This document shows positions 7,636-16,182 of a DNA stretch of 41,541 nt, in pieces. The notes under the pieces are model-generated. The model was given only the letters and a program-made list of their open reading frames with translations. It was not told where the DNA came from and ran no database searches. The stretch spans positions 1 through 41,541 of the IMG/VR virus record IMGVR_UViG_3300035698_025492, one strand, 5' to 3'. The DNA comes from a virus. The translations under genes and the position numbers were made by a program. Positions within the stretch are counted from its first letter, which is position 1. Each line of letters opens with the position of its first letter.

Positions 7636-8604
7636 TTGGTGTTTATTGCAAAAAATAATAAAATTAAAAAGGCTTTAGAAGAATATGGATTTGTAGATCA
7701 AAATAAAACCCATTATATTCTTAAATGTCCAGATTGTGGAAGGGAAAAGCTTTATGTAGATAGAGGCAGTTTTTTGTTTATTTGTTTTAGATGTGGCATA
7801 AAGGGAGATAAGATAAAATTACTTTCTTATCTTAAGAATATCACATATGAAGAGGCCAAAAAGCAATTATTTGGTGGTAAGATTAGGGTAGATAAACAGC
7901 TAGAGGGCTCTATTTTAAAACTTTTTATAAAAAGGGGTGAAGAAACAACCAAGAAAACAAAATCTATTTTTCTCCCAGATGATTATAGATCAATTTCTTT
8001 TTATGATATTAATGATGATTGTGTTAAATATTTGAAGGAACGTAAAATAAGCGAAGAAGTAATAGAAAAATTTGACATTGGATATTCTGAAAGAAGAAAA
8101 AGAATAATCTTTCCAATATATAATAAGTATGAATTGGTCGGTTGGCAAGGGAGAGACATAACGGGCACAAATAAAGTAAAGGCTTTGAATTCAGAAGGGT
8201 TTGATAAGAAAAAATACTTATATAATTATGATAAGGTAAAAGAATCAAGTTCAGAAAATTTAGTTATTTGTGAAGGGCCTGTCGATTGCATAAAATCTCG
8301 TAACTTTAATTCTGTTGCATTATTTGGTAAAACCTTGTCTTTAGAGCAATTTAATCTTATAATTAGTCTTAAGAACATTAAAAGGTTATTCTTTGGTTTA
8401 GATTATGATGCAAAGAAATATACATTTCAAATGGCACAACAATTTAGAGGGTTTGTTCCACAAATATTTATTTTAAACATTCCTGAACATAGGGATTTGG
8501 GAGATTCTTCTGAAGATGAAATCCAACAATATATAGAAGATTCTGTATTCTATTTAGATTATTACAAAAAGCAAAAAATACAGGAGTTGAGAAATGTCAG
8601 ATAA
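7636..8604 (+). CDS. dnaG: DnaG-like DNA primase
   Basis: Makes RNA primers for the phage fork. Two domains are visible. The first is an N-terminal zinc-binding domain of CHC2 type with CPDCG and CFRCG pairs in the first 55 residues. The second is a Toprim catalytic domain with LVICEGPVDCIKS (catalytic Glu) and LFFGLDYDAKK (the DxD metal pair). At 322 residues it lacks most of the long C-terminal helicase-interaction region of bacterial DnaG, as is usual in phage. The start could be TTG at 7636 or GTG at 7639; GAGG at 7626-7629 gives spacings of 6 and 9 nt, so both are possible. The 3' end overlaps the polymerase start by 11 nt. An internal promoter at 8335-8363 may boost polymerase expression. 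Confidence 0.9.
   Translation: MVFIAKNNKIKKALEEYGFVDQNKTHYILKCPDCGREKLYVDRGSFLFICFRCGIKGDKIKLLSYLKNITYEEAKKQLFGGKIRVDKQLEGSILKLFIKRGEETTKKTKSIFLPDDYRSISFYDINDDCVKYLKERKISEEVIEKFDIGYSERRKRIIFPIYNKYELVGWQGRDITGTNKVKALNSEGFDKKKYLYNYDKVKESSSENLVICEGPVDCIKSRNFNSVALFGKTLSLEQFNLIISLKNIKRLFFGLDYDAKKYTFQMAQQFRGFVPQIFILNIPEHRDLGDSSEDEIQQYIEDSVFYLDYYKKQKIQELRNVR
8335..8363 (+). promoter_or_regulatory. Intragenic promoter within primase gene (AAAACC-TTGTCT-17-TATAAT)
   Basis: -35 TTGTCT 8335-8340 preceded by AAAACC, 17-bp spacer, perfect -10 TATAAT 8358-8363. It lies about 230 nt before the polymerase gene. The shared AAACCTTG core and exact spacing match the intergenic promoters, but the -35 deviates (TCT instead of ATT). 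Confidence 0.5.
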
Positions 8605-11600
8605 AAGTTATTGCTCATTACATAATCACTCGATGTACAGTTTCCAAGATGGATTAGGTAACGCAAAACAATGGGTTAAGAGTGCTAAAAAGAAGGGCTT
8701 AGCAGGATTGGCAATAACAAATCATGGAAGTGCGGGTGATTTAGTAGAGTTTTATAGAGAGAGTAAAAAAGAAAATTTTCCGGTTATTTTAGGAACAGAA
8801 TTTTATTTTATAAGCGATAGATTAAATAGAGATAATAAAAATAGATATAGTCATTTAAATTTGTGGGCAAAGAATGCTGTTGGATATAAGAATCTTTGTA
8901 TTTTAAATTCTATCTCTTGGGAAAAGGATCGGTTTTATTATAAGCCAAGAATAGATTTAAAAGATTTAAAACAATATTCTGAGGGCTTAATTTGTGGTAG
9001 TGCTTGTTGTGGTGGTATGATTAGCAAAACGCTTAACGTTCAAGAAGGCTTATACACTTTAGAAACTAATTTAATGGTTGAAACATTTATTGAGATTTTT
9101 GGAAAAGATTTTTATTTAGAAATACAACCAGCAGATATTTCTTGGAATTGGGACCGAGACAGTCAACAGTTTATTCAAAAAGAAGCTATTAATTCTCAAG
9201 AAATAATTAATAGAATGTTAATTAAATTGGGTGAACAATATGATATTAAAATAATTGCAACACCTGATGCTCATATGACGGAGAAAAAACACAAAAAGAT
9301 TCAAGATATTCAAATTATTAATTCTGGGCTTGCTAAAAACAGTGGTTGGCATTTTTATGAAACGTATTATCTCCCAACGTATCAAGAGTTTTTGGACTTA
9401 TGGGAAGAAAAACATTCCTATGTATTCAATGATAATAAAATATATGAATATTTAGACAATACCTTTGAGGTTTTAGATAAGTGTAAGGATCTAAAACTAC
9501 AATTTGATCCTTGCCTTCCTAATGTTGTTGAAAACGCTTCTTACGACGATTTATTAGAAGCTTTAAACAAAGAAAAAATTATAGACCTTGATGATGCAAC
9601 AGTTGCTTATAGAATCAGTAAGGAATTAAAGGTTTTATGCAAAAATGGGAAGATTAATTTAGCAAATTATTTCTTGTTGCTTTATGATGTTGTAAAATAT
9701 TGTGAACAAAATGAGATTATTGTCGGCCCTGGTCGTGGATCAGCAGCGGGATCTCTTTTAGCGTATGGTTTGGGTATTACTAAAATTGATCCTTTAAAAT
9801 ATGGATTGTCATTTGAAAGATTTATAAACAAAGTTAGAATAGAAGAAAACACTTTGCCTGATATTGATTTGGATTTTTCAAATCCTTTAAAAGTAAAGCA
9901 ATATTTATTCAGTAAGTATGGTGAGGATAAAGTTGCCTCTGTTGGGACGGTTCAAACTTTACAGTTAAAAATGGCCATTAAAGATACTTTAAGGGTTTTA
10001 GAACCAGATTTAACTTCTGCTGATTTAAATCGGTTAACTAGAGGTATAGAGGCTAATTACGCGAAAAAGGATAGCAAAGAGTATTTTGCAACAGAAGTTG
10101 TAAAAAACGATGAGTTAAGCGATATTATTAGCAATAACAAACCAGTAGGACGCTGTATTTTACAATTGATAGGTCAAGTGAGACAAAGAGGAACTCATGC
10201 GGCTGCAGTTGTAGTTTCCCCTATTCCTTTAAGAGAAATTATCCCTTTAGCAAAGAATAAAGAGGATTGGGTAACTCAATATACTATGCATGATATTGAG
10301 TACTGCGGCCTTATTAAATATGATATTTTGGGTCTTAATACCCTTAATGATATTGGGTTTTGCTTAGATTTAATTAAAGAACGCCATAACAAAAAATTAA
10401 GTATGAGGGACATAATTGATAATCATAATGATGATAAAGAGGTTTTTGAGCAATTTATGAAAGGAAATACTTATTCTGTATTTCAGTATAATACTGATAT
10501 TGCTAAAAGCATTTCTACAAAAATTCCCATAAATAGTATTGAAGATTTGGCTATAATAACTGCGCTCGGAAGACCTGGAACTTTAGATGTGGGTATGCAT
10601 AAAGTTTATATTAATAGGGTTAATAAAAAGGAGCCCGTAACATATTTTCATGATTCCGTTAAAGAGGTATTGGAAGAAACCCAAGGCATTATGTTATATC
10701 AAGAACAGGTCATGAAGGTTTTCCAAATTTTAGGTGGTTTTGATGAAGTTGACGCCGATAAAATTAGACGTGGAATGGGTAAGAAAAAATACGACTTAAT
10801 AATGGAATATAAGAAAAAGTTTATTGAGAACGCTCAAGAAAAATATGAGGATATAGATAAAAGAAAAGCAGAAAATATTTGGGGGTTAATTGAAGCTAAT
10901 TCGGGATATAGTTTTAATAAGAGCCACGCGGTAAGTTATGCCTTTATCGGATATATATGTCAGTATCTAAAAACTCACTATCCACTTGAATGGTGGTGTT
11001 CGGTTTTAAAGAACGAAACAAATAATGATAAATTGGGTGAAATGTATAATATGTTAAAAGATATTTTAATTATGCCTGATATTAATTTAAGTAAAGAGCA
11101 TTTTTATATTAAAGGCGATAAAATTGTTATTCCACTTAATTATATTATGAGGCTGGGAGATAAAGCTGTTAAGGAAATAGTAGCGAGACAGCCTTATGAC
11201 CATCTCGAAGATTTTGCTAAGAGAATTGATAAAAGAGTAGTTAGGAAAGATATTGTTGTTAATCTAATTTTTGCAGGGGTTTTTAGAAGCATAGATAATA
11301 CTGAAGTTCAAAAAGAATTGGTAGAAAAATATTTTAGATATCTTGCCGATTATACTACAAAAACGAGAGCGCAAGGGAAAAAGCTTTTAGATGAGTATCG
11401 TGAAAAATACGAACATATGACGCGATTTGAATTAATTAAAATGCAGAATGGAATTTTCCCTGGTGCCACATATAACTATGTAGACTTTTTCAAAGATAGA
11501 TTGCCAAAGGATATTTTTAAAATATCTAAATTGTTGGGTATTCGTAAAAATGGTGCTGATATTCATACTGCTGGATTAATTAAAAGTATTAAAAATATTA

Positions 11601-11803
11601 CAACAAAAAAGGGAGACAACATGGCTTTTGTGACCATTGAAGATGGAGAATCCGAGATTTCATTAACTTATTTTCCCAAAACATATGATCAATATTGGGG
11701 AGATTTAATGGAAGAATCAATGATTGTAATTAAAGGGAAAAGCAATATGTATAACGGTAGATTGTCGGTTATTGTAGATAAAATGCAAGTTATTGATATT
11801 TAA
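8594..11803 (+). CDS. dnaE: DNA polymerase III alpha subunit (DnaE-type, family C)
   Basis: Replicative polymerase, 1069 residues (bacterial DnaE about 1160). The N-terminal PHP domain has SLHNHSMYSFQDG (His10, His12, Asp19), ITNHG (His44), GTEFYF (Glu69), SHLNL (His87) and a TPDAHM motif, a near-complete metal-ligand set. The palm has GPGRGSAAGSLLAY, PDIDLDF (Asp423 and Asp425) and KYDILGL (Asp577), the three catalytic aspartates. SFNKSHAVSYA marks the helix-hairpin-helix-side motif. A C-terminal OB-fold-like segment (AFVTIEDGESEISLTYF) ends the protein. AGGAG precedes ATG 8594. No separate DnaQ exonuclease gene is seen in the window, so the PHP domain could proofread. It lies directly downstream of helicase, clamp and primase. 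Confidence 0.95.
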   Translation: MSDKSYCSLHNHSMYSFQDGLGNAKQWVKSAKKKGLAGLAITNHGSAGDLVEFYRESKKENFPVILGTEFYFISDRLNRDNKNRYSHLNLWAKNAVGYKNLCILNSISWEKDRFYYKPRIDLKDLKQYSEGLICGSACCGGMISKTLNVQEGLYTLETNLMVETFIEIFGKDFYLEIQPADISWNWDRDSQQFIQKEAINSQEIINRMLIKLGEQYDIKIIATPDAHMTEKKHKKIQDIQIINSGLAKNSGWHFYETYYLPTYQEFLDLWEEKHSYVFNDNKIYEYLDNTFEVLDKCKDLKLQFDPCLPNVVENASYDDLLEALNKEKIIDLDDATVAYRISKELKVLCKNGKINLANYFLLLYDVVKYCEQNEIIVGPGRGSAAGSLLAYGLGITKIDPLKYGLSFERFINKVRIEENTLPDIDLDFSNPLKVKQYLFSKYGEDKVASVGTVQTLQLKMAIKDTLRVLEPDLTSADLNRLTRGIEANYAKKDSKEYFATEVVKNDELSDIISNNKPVGRCILQLIGQVRQRGTHAAAVVVSPIPLREIIPLAKNKEDWVTQYTMHDIEYCGLIKYDILGLNTLNDIGFCLDLIKERHNKKLSMRDIIDNHNDDKEVFEQFMKGNTYSVFQYNTDIAKSISTKIPINSIEDLAIITALGRPGTLDVGMHKVYINRVNKKEPVTYFHDSVKEVLEETQGIMLYQEQVMKVFQILGGFDEVDADKIRRGMGKKKYDLIMEYKKKFIENAQEKYEDIDKRKAENIWGLIEANSGYSFNKSHAVSYAFIGYICQYLKTHYPLEWWCSVLKNETNNDKLGEMYNMLKDILIMPDINLSKEHFYIKGDKIVIPLNYIMRLGDKAVKEIVARQPYDHLEDFAKRIDKRVVRKDIVVNLIFAGVFRSIDNTEVQKELVEKYFRYLADYTTKTRAQGKKLLDEYREKYEHMTRFELIKMQNGIFPGATYNYVDFFKDRLPKDIFKISKLLGIRKNGADIHTAGLIKSIKNITTKKGDNMAFVTIEDGESEISLTYFPKTYDQYWGDLMEESMIVIKGKSNMYNGRLSVIVDKMQVIDI

Positions 11804-11813
11804 GGGAGGGAAC

Positions 11814-12824
11814 ATGAACATAGAATTCAAAGATAAACAGGTTGTCTTGCTCATTATTGGAGGCAAACAAAAAGATAAAGATAAAATTGGAAAATATTTA
11901 TTAAATGAATATAAACATTTAAATAATGTTTTTAGTATTATAAGTCCATTAAGAGAGCTTATGGTTAAGACATTTGATCTTGATTATAAAATGTTTACCG
12001 AAAATAATCGCGAGAAGGCCTTTAAAACGCCTCTTTTATTGAATAACAAAAAGGTATTAGGGGCTTTGTTAACTAATTTAAAAAGAATGCTTCCTCGTAG
12101 TCTTGCGTTTAATCCTCATACTATTGGCGCTAGTAAATTAAAATGTGCGCCTTTGGTTAGTCCGAAACAAGGATTATTAGAGTTGGGGAATAAAGTTATT
12201 AATAAAATATTGCCTACATTTTGTTCTTCACTGATTTTTTCTGAGATTCAAGGTCGAGTGGGTTTGTATTTAATAACAGGCGTTAGAACCCCACAAGAAA
12301 TAACATTGGCAGAAAAAACGCTACAACATGTTTATACTATTGGAATTCCCTTCAAGGTCAAAAAGGATTATTTAAAATATCCAACGGAAGCGGCATTAGC
12401 AAATATTAAGACTGATTTCGTTATTAAGAAGATTACAGATAAGAAGATGGGAGAAATTTTAAGCGAGATTGAAAAAAAGGTTTCTAAAAGTGAAAAGCAA
12501 CTACCAGAAGTTAGTAGAATATCTCAGGATTTTCAAGATAATAAAAAACAATTGCTTGAAGACGCTCAAAAGAAAGGAGAAGCCATTGGTGGTGACAATC
12601 AATCTTTTGTTTATTTAGGTAAAGATCACGTGTTAAATCATATGGATATTGTTAATTGGATGGACGATCCAGCAGAGTTTTCTGGCAGTAAAATCGGGCG
12701 ACAAAATGCAGCCGATCAAATAAAAGCCAATATGACGCCAGAAGAATTGCAACAATTAGAAAAGAGTGCGCAAGGAGGAGCAAATGCCGGATTCCTTAAT
12801 TGGATCAAAGACAAAGATTGGTAA
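11814..12824 (+). CDS. Deoxynucleoside monophosphate kinase-like protein with degenerate P-loop
   Basis: The ORF is open from 11793, but ATG 11814 follows AAGGGAGGG at the right spacing and gives 336 residues. The N-terminus VLLIIGGKQKDKDKIGKYLL aligns in pattern with the P-loop of phage dNMP kinases (T4 gp1: GVKRSGKDT), but the Gly before the Lys is Asp and the following Thr is Lys. Near residue 155, LYLITGVRTPQEITLAEK resembles the DVRFPNE segment of that family. The C-terminal 110 or so residues, rich in Lys/Gln/Glu and ending WIKDKDW, are an extension I do not recognise. The fold is therefore likely kinase-like but may be catalytically dead. It follows the polymerase and overlaps the next gene by about 41 nt. 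Family assignment is moderate. Confidence 0.45.
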   Translation: MNIEFKDKQVVLLIIGGKQKDKDKIGKYLLNEYKHLNNVFSIISPLRELMVKTFDLDYKMFTENNREKAFKTPLLLNNKKVLGALLTNLKRMLPRSLAFNPHTIGASKLKCAPLVSPKQGLLELGNKVINKILPTFCSSLIFSEIQGRVGLYLITGVRTPQEITLAEKTLQHVYTIGIPFKVKKDYLKYPTEAALANIKTDFVIKKITDKKMGEILSEIEKKVSKSEKQLPEVSRISQDFQDNKKQLLEDAQKKGEAIGGDNQSFVYLGKDHVLNHMDIVNWMDDPAEFSGSKIGRQNAADQIKANMTPEELQQLEKSAQGGANAGFLNWIKDKDW

Positions 12825-13707
12825 GTGGTGGCCCTATATAATTGTTTTTATTGTGGGTTTTATTGGAGGATTTTTATTGCTCGGCTTTTTAAAAGGTCAA
12901 AGTCAAGCAATTTTGGAATCTAAATATAAACAAGTATCCAATACTGTTGCTCAGTTAGAAATTCAGCTTAAGAAAGAAAAGGAACTACAAAAGATTATTG
13001 AAGAATCTTGGGCCAAAGAAAAGAATGCTTTATTACCAAAGGTAGAAAGGTTATCTGAAGTAGAATTTGGGATAAAATCCAAAGAGATTAAGTTTAAGGT
13101 TGATTATTCTAAAGATAATAGAATAGAGATTCCGTATGTAGATAAAAAATCACCACCAATAGCATATGTTCTGTTCTACAAAGATGGCAATATAGTTGCC
13201 AAAACCTATGATCATTCTTTTATAGTAAAACAAATTGTTAGCAAAGATGGCAACGGTAATTATGTTGTTTTGGCAAAAGCGAGTATTAAAATTACAGATG
13301 ATTTAATTGAAAACAAAGAATGGTTAGCAAAAGAATATGATTTGGATATAGTTGGTGGCAAGGTTATTATTGATCCAGATCAACAACATGGATACTTAAA
13401 ACAAAACCTTGATTTTAGTCCTGCAATTATATTAAATGGTAATGTATTATTTGATGATAAAATTTATTTTGCACCTGGAATTGGAGTTGGGTTTTTTACA
13501 TATACGAATAAAAGGGGGATACTATTGATGTTTCCAGAAATACAGTTCGCAACAACGTCTTTAAAAGATTATAATTTTTTATTTAGTCCAGTAGCAATTA
13601 ATATTGGAAATTTTATACCTATTATAAAAAATACATATGTAAAACCAATAGTGGGGATACATAAAAAGAATCTAACCTATGGGATAGGGATTGGATTACA
13701 TTTTTAA
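12784..13707 (+). CDS. Membrane-anchored protein with coiled coil and beta-rich C-terminal domain
   Basis: Not recognised. ATG 12784 has a perfect AAGGAGGAG 3 nt upstream; a GTG at 12766 would add only six residues. The product (307 aa) starts with a Lys-containing segment, then a single membrane helix (WWPYIIVFIVGFIGGFLLLG, residues about 15-34), then a Gln/Glu/Lys-rich coiled coil (about 45-80). A central domain follows, and then alternating hydrophobic strands (YFAPGIGVGFFTY, VKPIVGIH) ending YGIGIGLHF. The alternating pattern and terminal Phe recall outer-membrane beta strands. With an N-terminal anchor and long coiled coil it could span an envelope, as spanins do, but it is embedded among replication and recombination genes. 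Function unknown. Confidence 0.75.
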   Translation: MPDSLIGSKTKIGKWWPYIIVFIVGFIGGFLLLGFLKGQSQAILESKYKQVSNTVAQLEIQLKKEKELQKIIEESWAKEKNALLPKVERLSEVEFGIKSKEIKFKVDYSKDNRIEIPYVDKKSPPIAYVLFYKDGNIVAKTYDHSFIVKQIVSKDGNGNYVVLAKASIKITDDLIENKEWLAKEYDLDIVGGKVIIDPDQQHGYLKQNLDFSPAIILNGNVLFDDKIYFAPGIGVGFFTYTNKRGILLMFPEIQFATTSLKDYNFLFSPVAINIGNFIPIIKNTYVKPIVGIHKKNLTYGIGIGLHF

Positions 13708-13716
13708 AAGGAGGAG

Positions 13717-14559
13717 ATGATGGAAGATTACGTGAAGAAGTTGTTTAAACGAGGTGAAAAGTTGGAAAAAGAAGTAAAAGAGAATGGGAATAGTGAGTTT
13801 AAGAACATGAAGTTTTTCAACTTAGAAACTGGTAAAAATAAATTTAGATTTTTGCCATACAAAGACAATATTGGTTTTAAAATTGTGAAACATTTTGGCA
13901 AAAACTTTGGTATACAATTGCCTAATAACCCAGATAAAGGTGGCGTTTGGCATTGTAGCACTGATAAATATGAAAGCTGTCCATTATGTGAAGAATACAT
14001 CAGAGCGAAAGAATCAGATCCAGATCATGCATGGTCTAAGGCACCAAATACTTTTTATTGGTTATATGTTAAAGATGAAGAAGGAAATCCTGGTCTTTTA
14101 GAAATGAAGGCAAATGCTTACCTTAAATGGTATAACTTCTTCAAAAAATATTTTACAGATGAAGATTATGGTGAAGTTAATATCATGAGTTTAGATGAAG
14201 GATCCTACATTCTTATAGATGTTACTAAACCTAAGAAAACTTATGAATACAATTTTGTTAAATCACCAAAGATTGATAAAATGACTGAAGATCAAATGGA
14301 AGCAATGTTCGGAGAATATCCTGAATTAGAAAAGATTGCAAAAGTTTACAAACCAGAAGAACTTAAAAAAGTTATGGTTAACGACTTCAGTTTCATGAAA
14401 ACATATGATAAAGAGGACAAAGCTGAAAGTACTGCTAAAGATGCTGATGCAGATTTTGATCCTAAGAAGATTGAGAGTGAGGATTCTAAGGAAAAATCTA
14501 GTAAATCTAAAAAGAGTGATAAAATTAGAGCTCTTTTAGAGGAAGATGACGAGGACTAA
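13717..14559 (+). CDS. Single-stranded DNA-binding protein, T4 gp32-like
   Basis: Coats single-stranded DNA at forks and recombination intermediates. The layout matches gp32: a basic N-terminal segment (VKKLFKRGEKLEKEVKE), which in gp32 mediates cooperative binding; a core OB-fold with a zinc site WHCSTDKYESCPLC (His-Cys...Cys-x2-Cys, near residues 70-85); and a Ser/Lys-rich linker ending in an acidic tail, LLEEDDED, which in SSBs binds partner proteins. Length is 280 (gp32 about 301). Two tandem ATGs occur at 13717 and 13720; the second has the better spacing from AAGGAGG (13708-13714). It is followed by a small helical protein and a UvsX/RecA-like gene, so an SSB-mediator-recombinase module is likely. 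Confidence 0.85.
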   Translation: MMEDYVKKLFKRGEKLEKEVKENGNSEFKNMKFFNLETGKNKFRFLPYKDNIGFKIVKHFGKNFGIQLPNNPDKGGVWHCSTDKYESCPLCEEYIRAKESDPDHAWSKAPNTFYWLYVKDEEGNPGLLEMKANAYLKWYNFFKKYFTDEDYGEVNIMSLDEGSYILIDVTKPKKTYEYNFVKSPKIDKMTEDQMEAMFGEYPELEKIAKVYKPEELKKVMVNDFSFMKTYDKEDKAESTAKDADADFDPKKIESEDSKEKSSKSKKSDKIRALLEEDDED

Positions 14560-14560
14560 G

Positions 14561-15091
14561 ATGGCTGATAAAATACAATTAAAGGTGGGTATGATTAAAA
14601 AAGTTAGGGAGCTTTATAGTGAGCTAGACCCTGGCATGATAGACCTTTCGGATTTTACCTCTTTTGAAAAAGAAACCCTTCAGATAGGGAATGTTTTGGA
14701 TTCGATTCAGATTGAGCGTTTTGGCCAAGAGTCGAAGAAAATTATGACTATTTGTAAAAATTATTCAGCAGTTGTATTTGCTTTTTTGCAACAATCCAAA
14801 GCCGTATTAGACCATACCAAAGCCAAATTGTCGTTTAATGAAGCAGATGGTATTTGGTCTAAACGTCAGGAAGAATTGGCTGACCAAGACGAAAAGTATA
14901 AACCCAAAAATTTAACCGAAGCAATGCGCGAAACCATTATAATTATGAATGAAGATTATCAAAAAATGTTAGAAACTCATATTAAATGGAAAGCGCTAGA
15001 CAAGTGGTTTGGTGATACAATGAGGGATTTGGAAAATAGTCATAATTGGTATAAAAAATTATTTGATAAAGTTATTCAAAATAAGGATTAA
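14561..15091 (+). CDS. Hypothetical helical protein between SSB and recombinase; possible recombination mediator
   Basis: Not recognised by motif. ATG 14561 (MADKIQLK) is preferred, with GAGG at 14550-14553 about 7 nt upstream; an ATG at 14546 is also open but poorly spaced. The product (176 aa) appears nearly all-helical, with FTSFEKETLQIGNVLDS and a long amphipathic middle, and no Cys cluster or membrane helix. It lies between a gp32-like SSB and a RecA/UvsX-like recombinase, where T4-related phages need a UvsY-type loader (137 aa, helical). That role is inferred from position and fold only. Confidence 0.65.
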   Translation: MADKIQLKVGMIKKVRELYSELDPGMIDLSDFTSFEKETLQIGNVLDSIQIERFGQESKKIMTICKNYSAVVFAFLQQSKAVLDHTKAKLSFNEADGIWSKRQEELADQDEKYKPKNLTEAMRETIIIMNEDYQKMLETHIKWKALDKWFGDTMRDLENSHNWYKKLFDKVIQNKD

Positions 15092-15093
15092 AA

Positions 15094-16182
15094 ATGGCAG
15101 ATATTAAAAAGTTTCTTGACGAGATTTACAAGGACACCAAAAATGTTTCTGCTTTTATAGAGAACGTTGAACGCATTGAGACTCCATCACCCTCCCTCAA
15201 TTGGGCACTTAGTGGGGGCATAGTACCTGGTAGGTTCTATGTCCTTACTGGTCCCGAGGGTTCTGGTAAGAGTATGTTTACTGTAAGTTTAGTTCATGCT
15301 TTGCAAAAAAAGAATCCAGAAGGAATTAGTATTTGGTTTGATACAGAAAGGTCCTTTAGTAATCATTGGATAAATATCTTTTTTAAAGGGGAAGATTTTG
15401 AATTGGCTAAGCATGTAATAGTTAAAGAAACACAACGACCAAAAGATATTTTTGATTATTTTGCTAACGACTTAATGGATATGGTAGATAGAGGTTTAAC
15501 CATTAATTCGTGTGTTATTGATTCTATTCAACAAATGATAGGGCCAAAAGAAGAAAATAAAGAATCAACAGAGAAGGCGGTTATGGGCGATTTAGCTTCT
15601 TATCTACCAGGAGCTATTCGCTTAATCGTTGGTCCATCTAGACAACATCACATTCCTTGGTTTTTTATTGCTCAAGTCAGGGATAATTTTGACAATGCCG
15701 GGCAGAAATATGTTTTAAAAGAGGATAAATATGCTCTAACAGGCGGTAGGGCGTTTAAGCATGGCATTGACGTAATCATTTTATTAGAAGGGGCTAAGGG
15801 CAAGAAAAACGCCATCTATCATGATGATCTTAAAAATATGGATGATAAAGAAATGAAAATTGGCCATCTTATTAGAGCAATGATTCTTAAAAATAGATTA
15901 GGCCCTATTGGATTAAAAGCAGAATTCTTTTTTGAATATAAAAAAGGAGTAGTTAATATAGGTAAGGAAACTGCAAAATTAGCATTGAATCAAAACATAG
16001 TTACTTTAGATGGTCGCAAATATATGTTTAAGGGTGAATCCTTGGCAGTTGGCAGAGATAAATTTGATGCAAAATTAGAAGAAGATTTATATACAAGAGG
16101 AAGGGTTTTAACCGAGATTCGTAAATTATATGCTAAAAACCAGGGGGGAGAATTAGATGAAACAGGAGAAGATAAAGAATAG
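15094..16182 (+). CDS. RecA/UvsX-like recombinase
   Basis: ATP-dependent strand-exchange protein. The RecA core begins at IETPSPSLNWALSGGIVPG, followed by Walker A GPEGSGKS at residues 53-60, the IWFDTERSFS segment (like the DAE motif of RecA), the Walker B strand SCVIDSIQQM, and a FIAQVRDNFDN stretch matching the loop after the L1 region. At 362 residues it is close to RecA (about 350) and UvsX (391). ATG 15094 has AAGGA upstream and follows the previous stop by two nt. Its 3' end overlaps the nuclease gene by 26 nt. It sits with SSB, gp46/gp47 and RuvC homologues in a double-strand-break repair and recombination-dependent replication block. Confidence 0.88.
   Translation: MADIKKFLDEIYKDTKNVSAFIENVERIETPSPSLNWALSGGIVPGRFYVLTGPEGSGKSMFTVSLVHALQKKNPEGISIWFDTERSFSNHWINIFFKGEDFELAKHVIVKETQRPKDIFDYFANDLMDMVDRGLTINSCVIDSIQQMIGPKEENKESTEKAVMGDLASYLPGAIRLIVGPSRQHHIPWFFIAQVRDNFDNAGQKYVLKEDKYALTGGRAFKHGIDVIILLEGAKGKKNAIYHDDLKNMDDKEMKIGHLIRAMILKNRLGPIGLKAEFFFEYKKGVVNIGKETAKLALNQNIVTLDGRKYMFKGESLAVGRDKFDAKLEEDLYTRGRVLTEIRKLYAKNQGGELDETGEDKE

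Noticed and set aside
13409-13437. AAAACCTTGATTTTA inside the membrane-protein gene as another promoter
   Set aside because: The extended -35 matches, but at 17 bp the -10 is TTAAAT and the next TATATT is at 13 bp; too weak to call.
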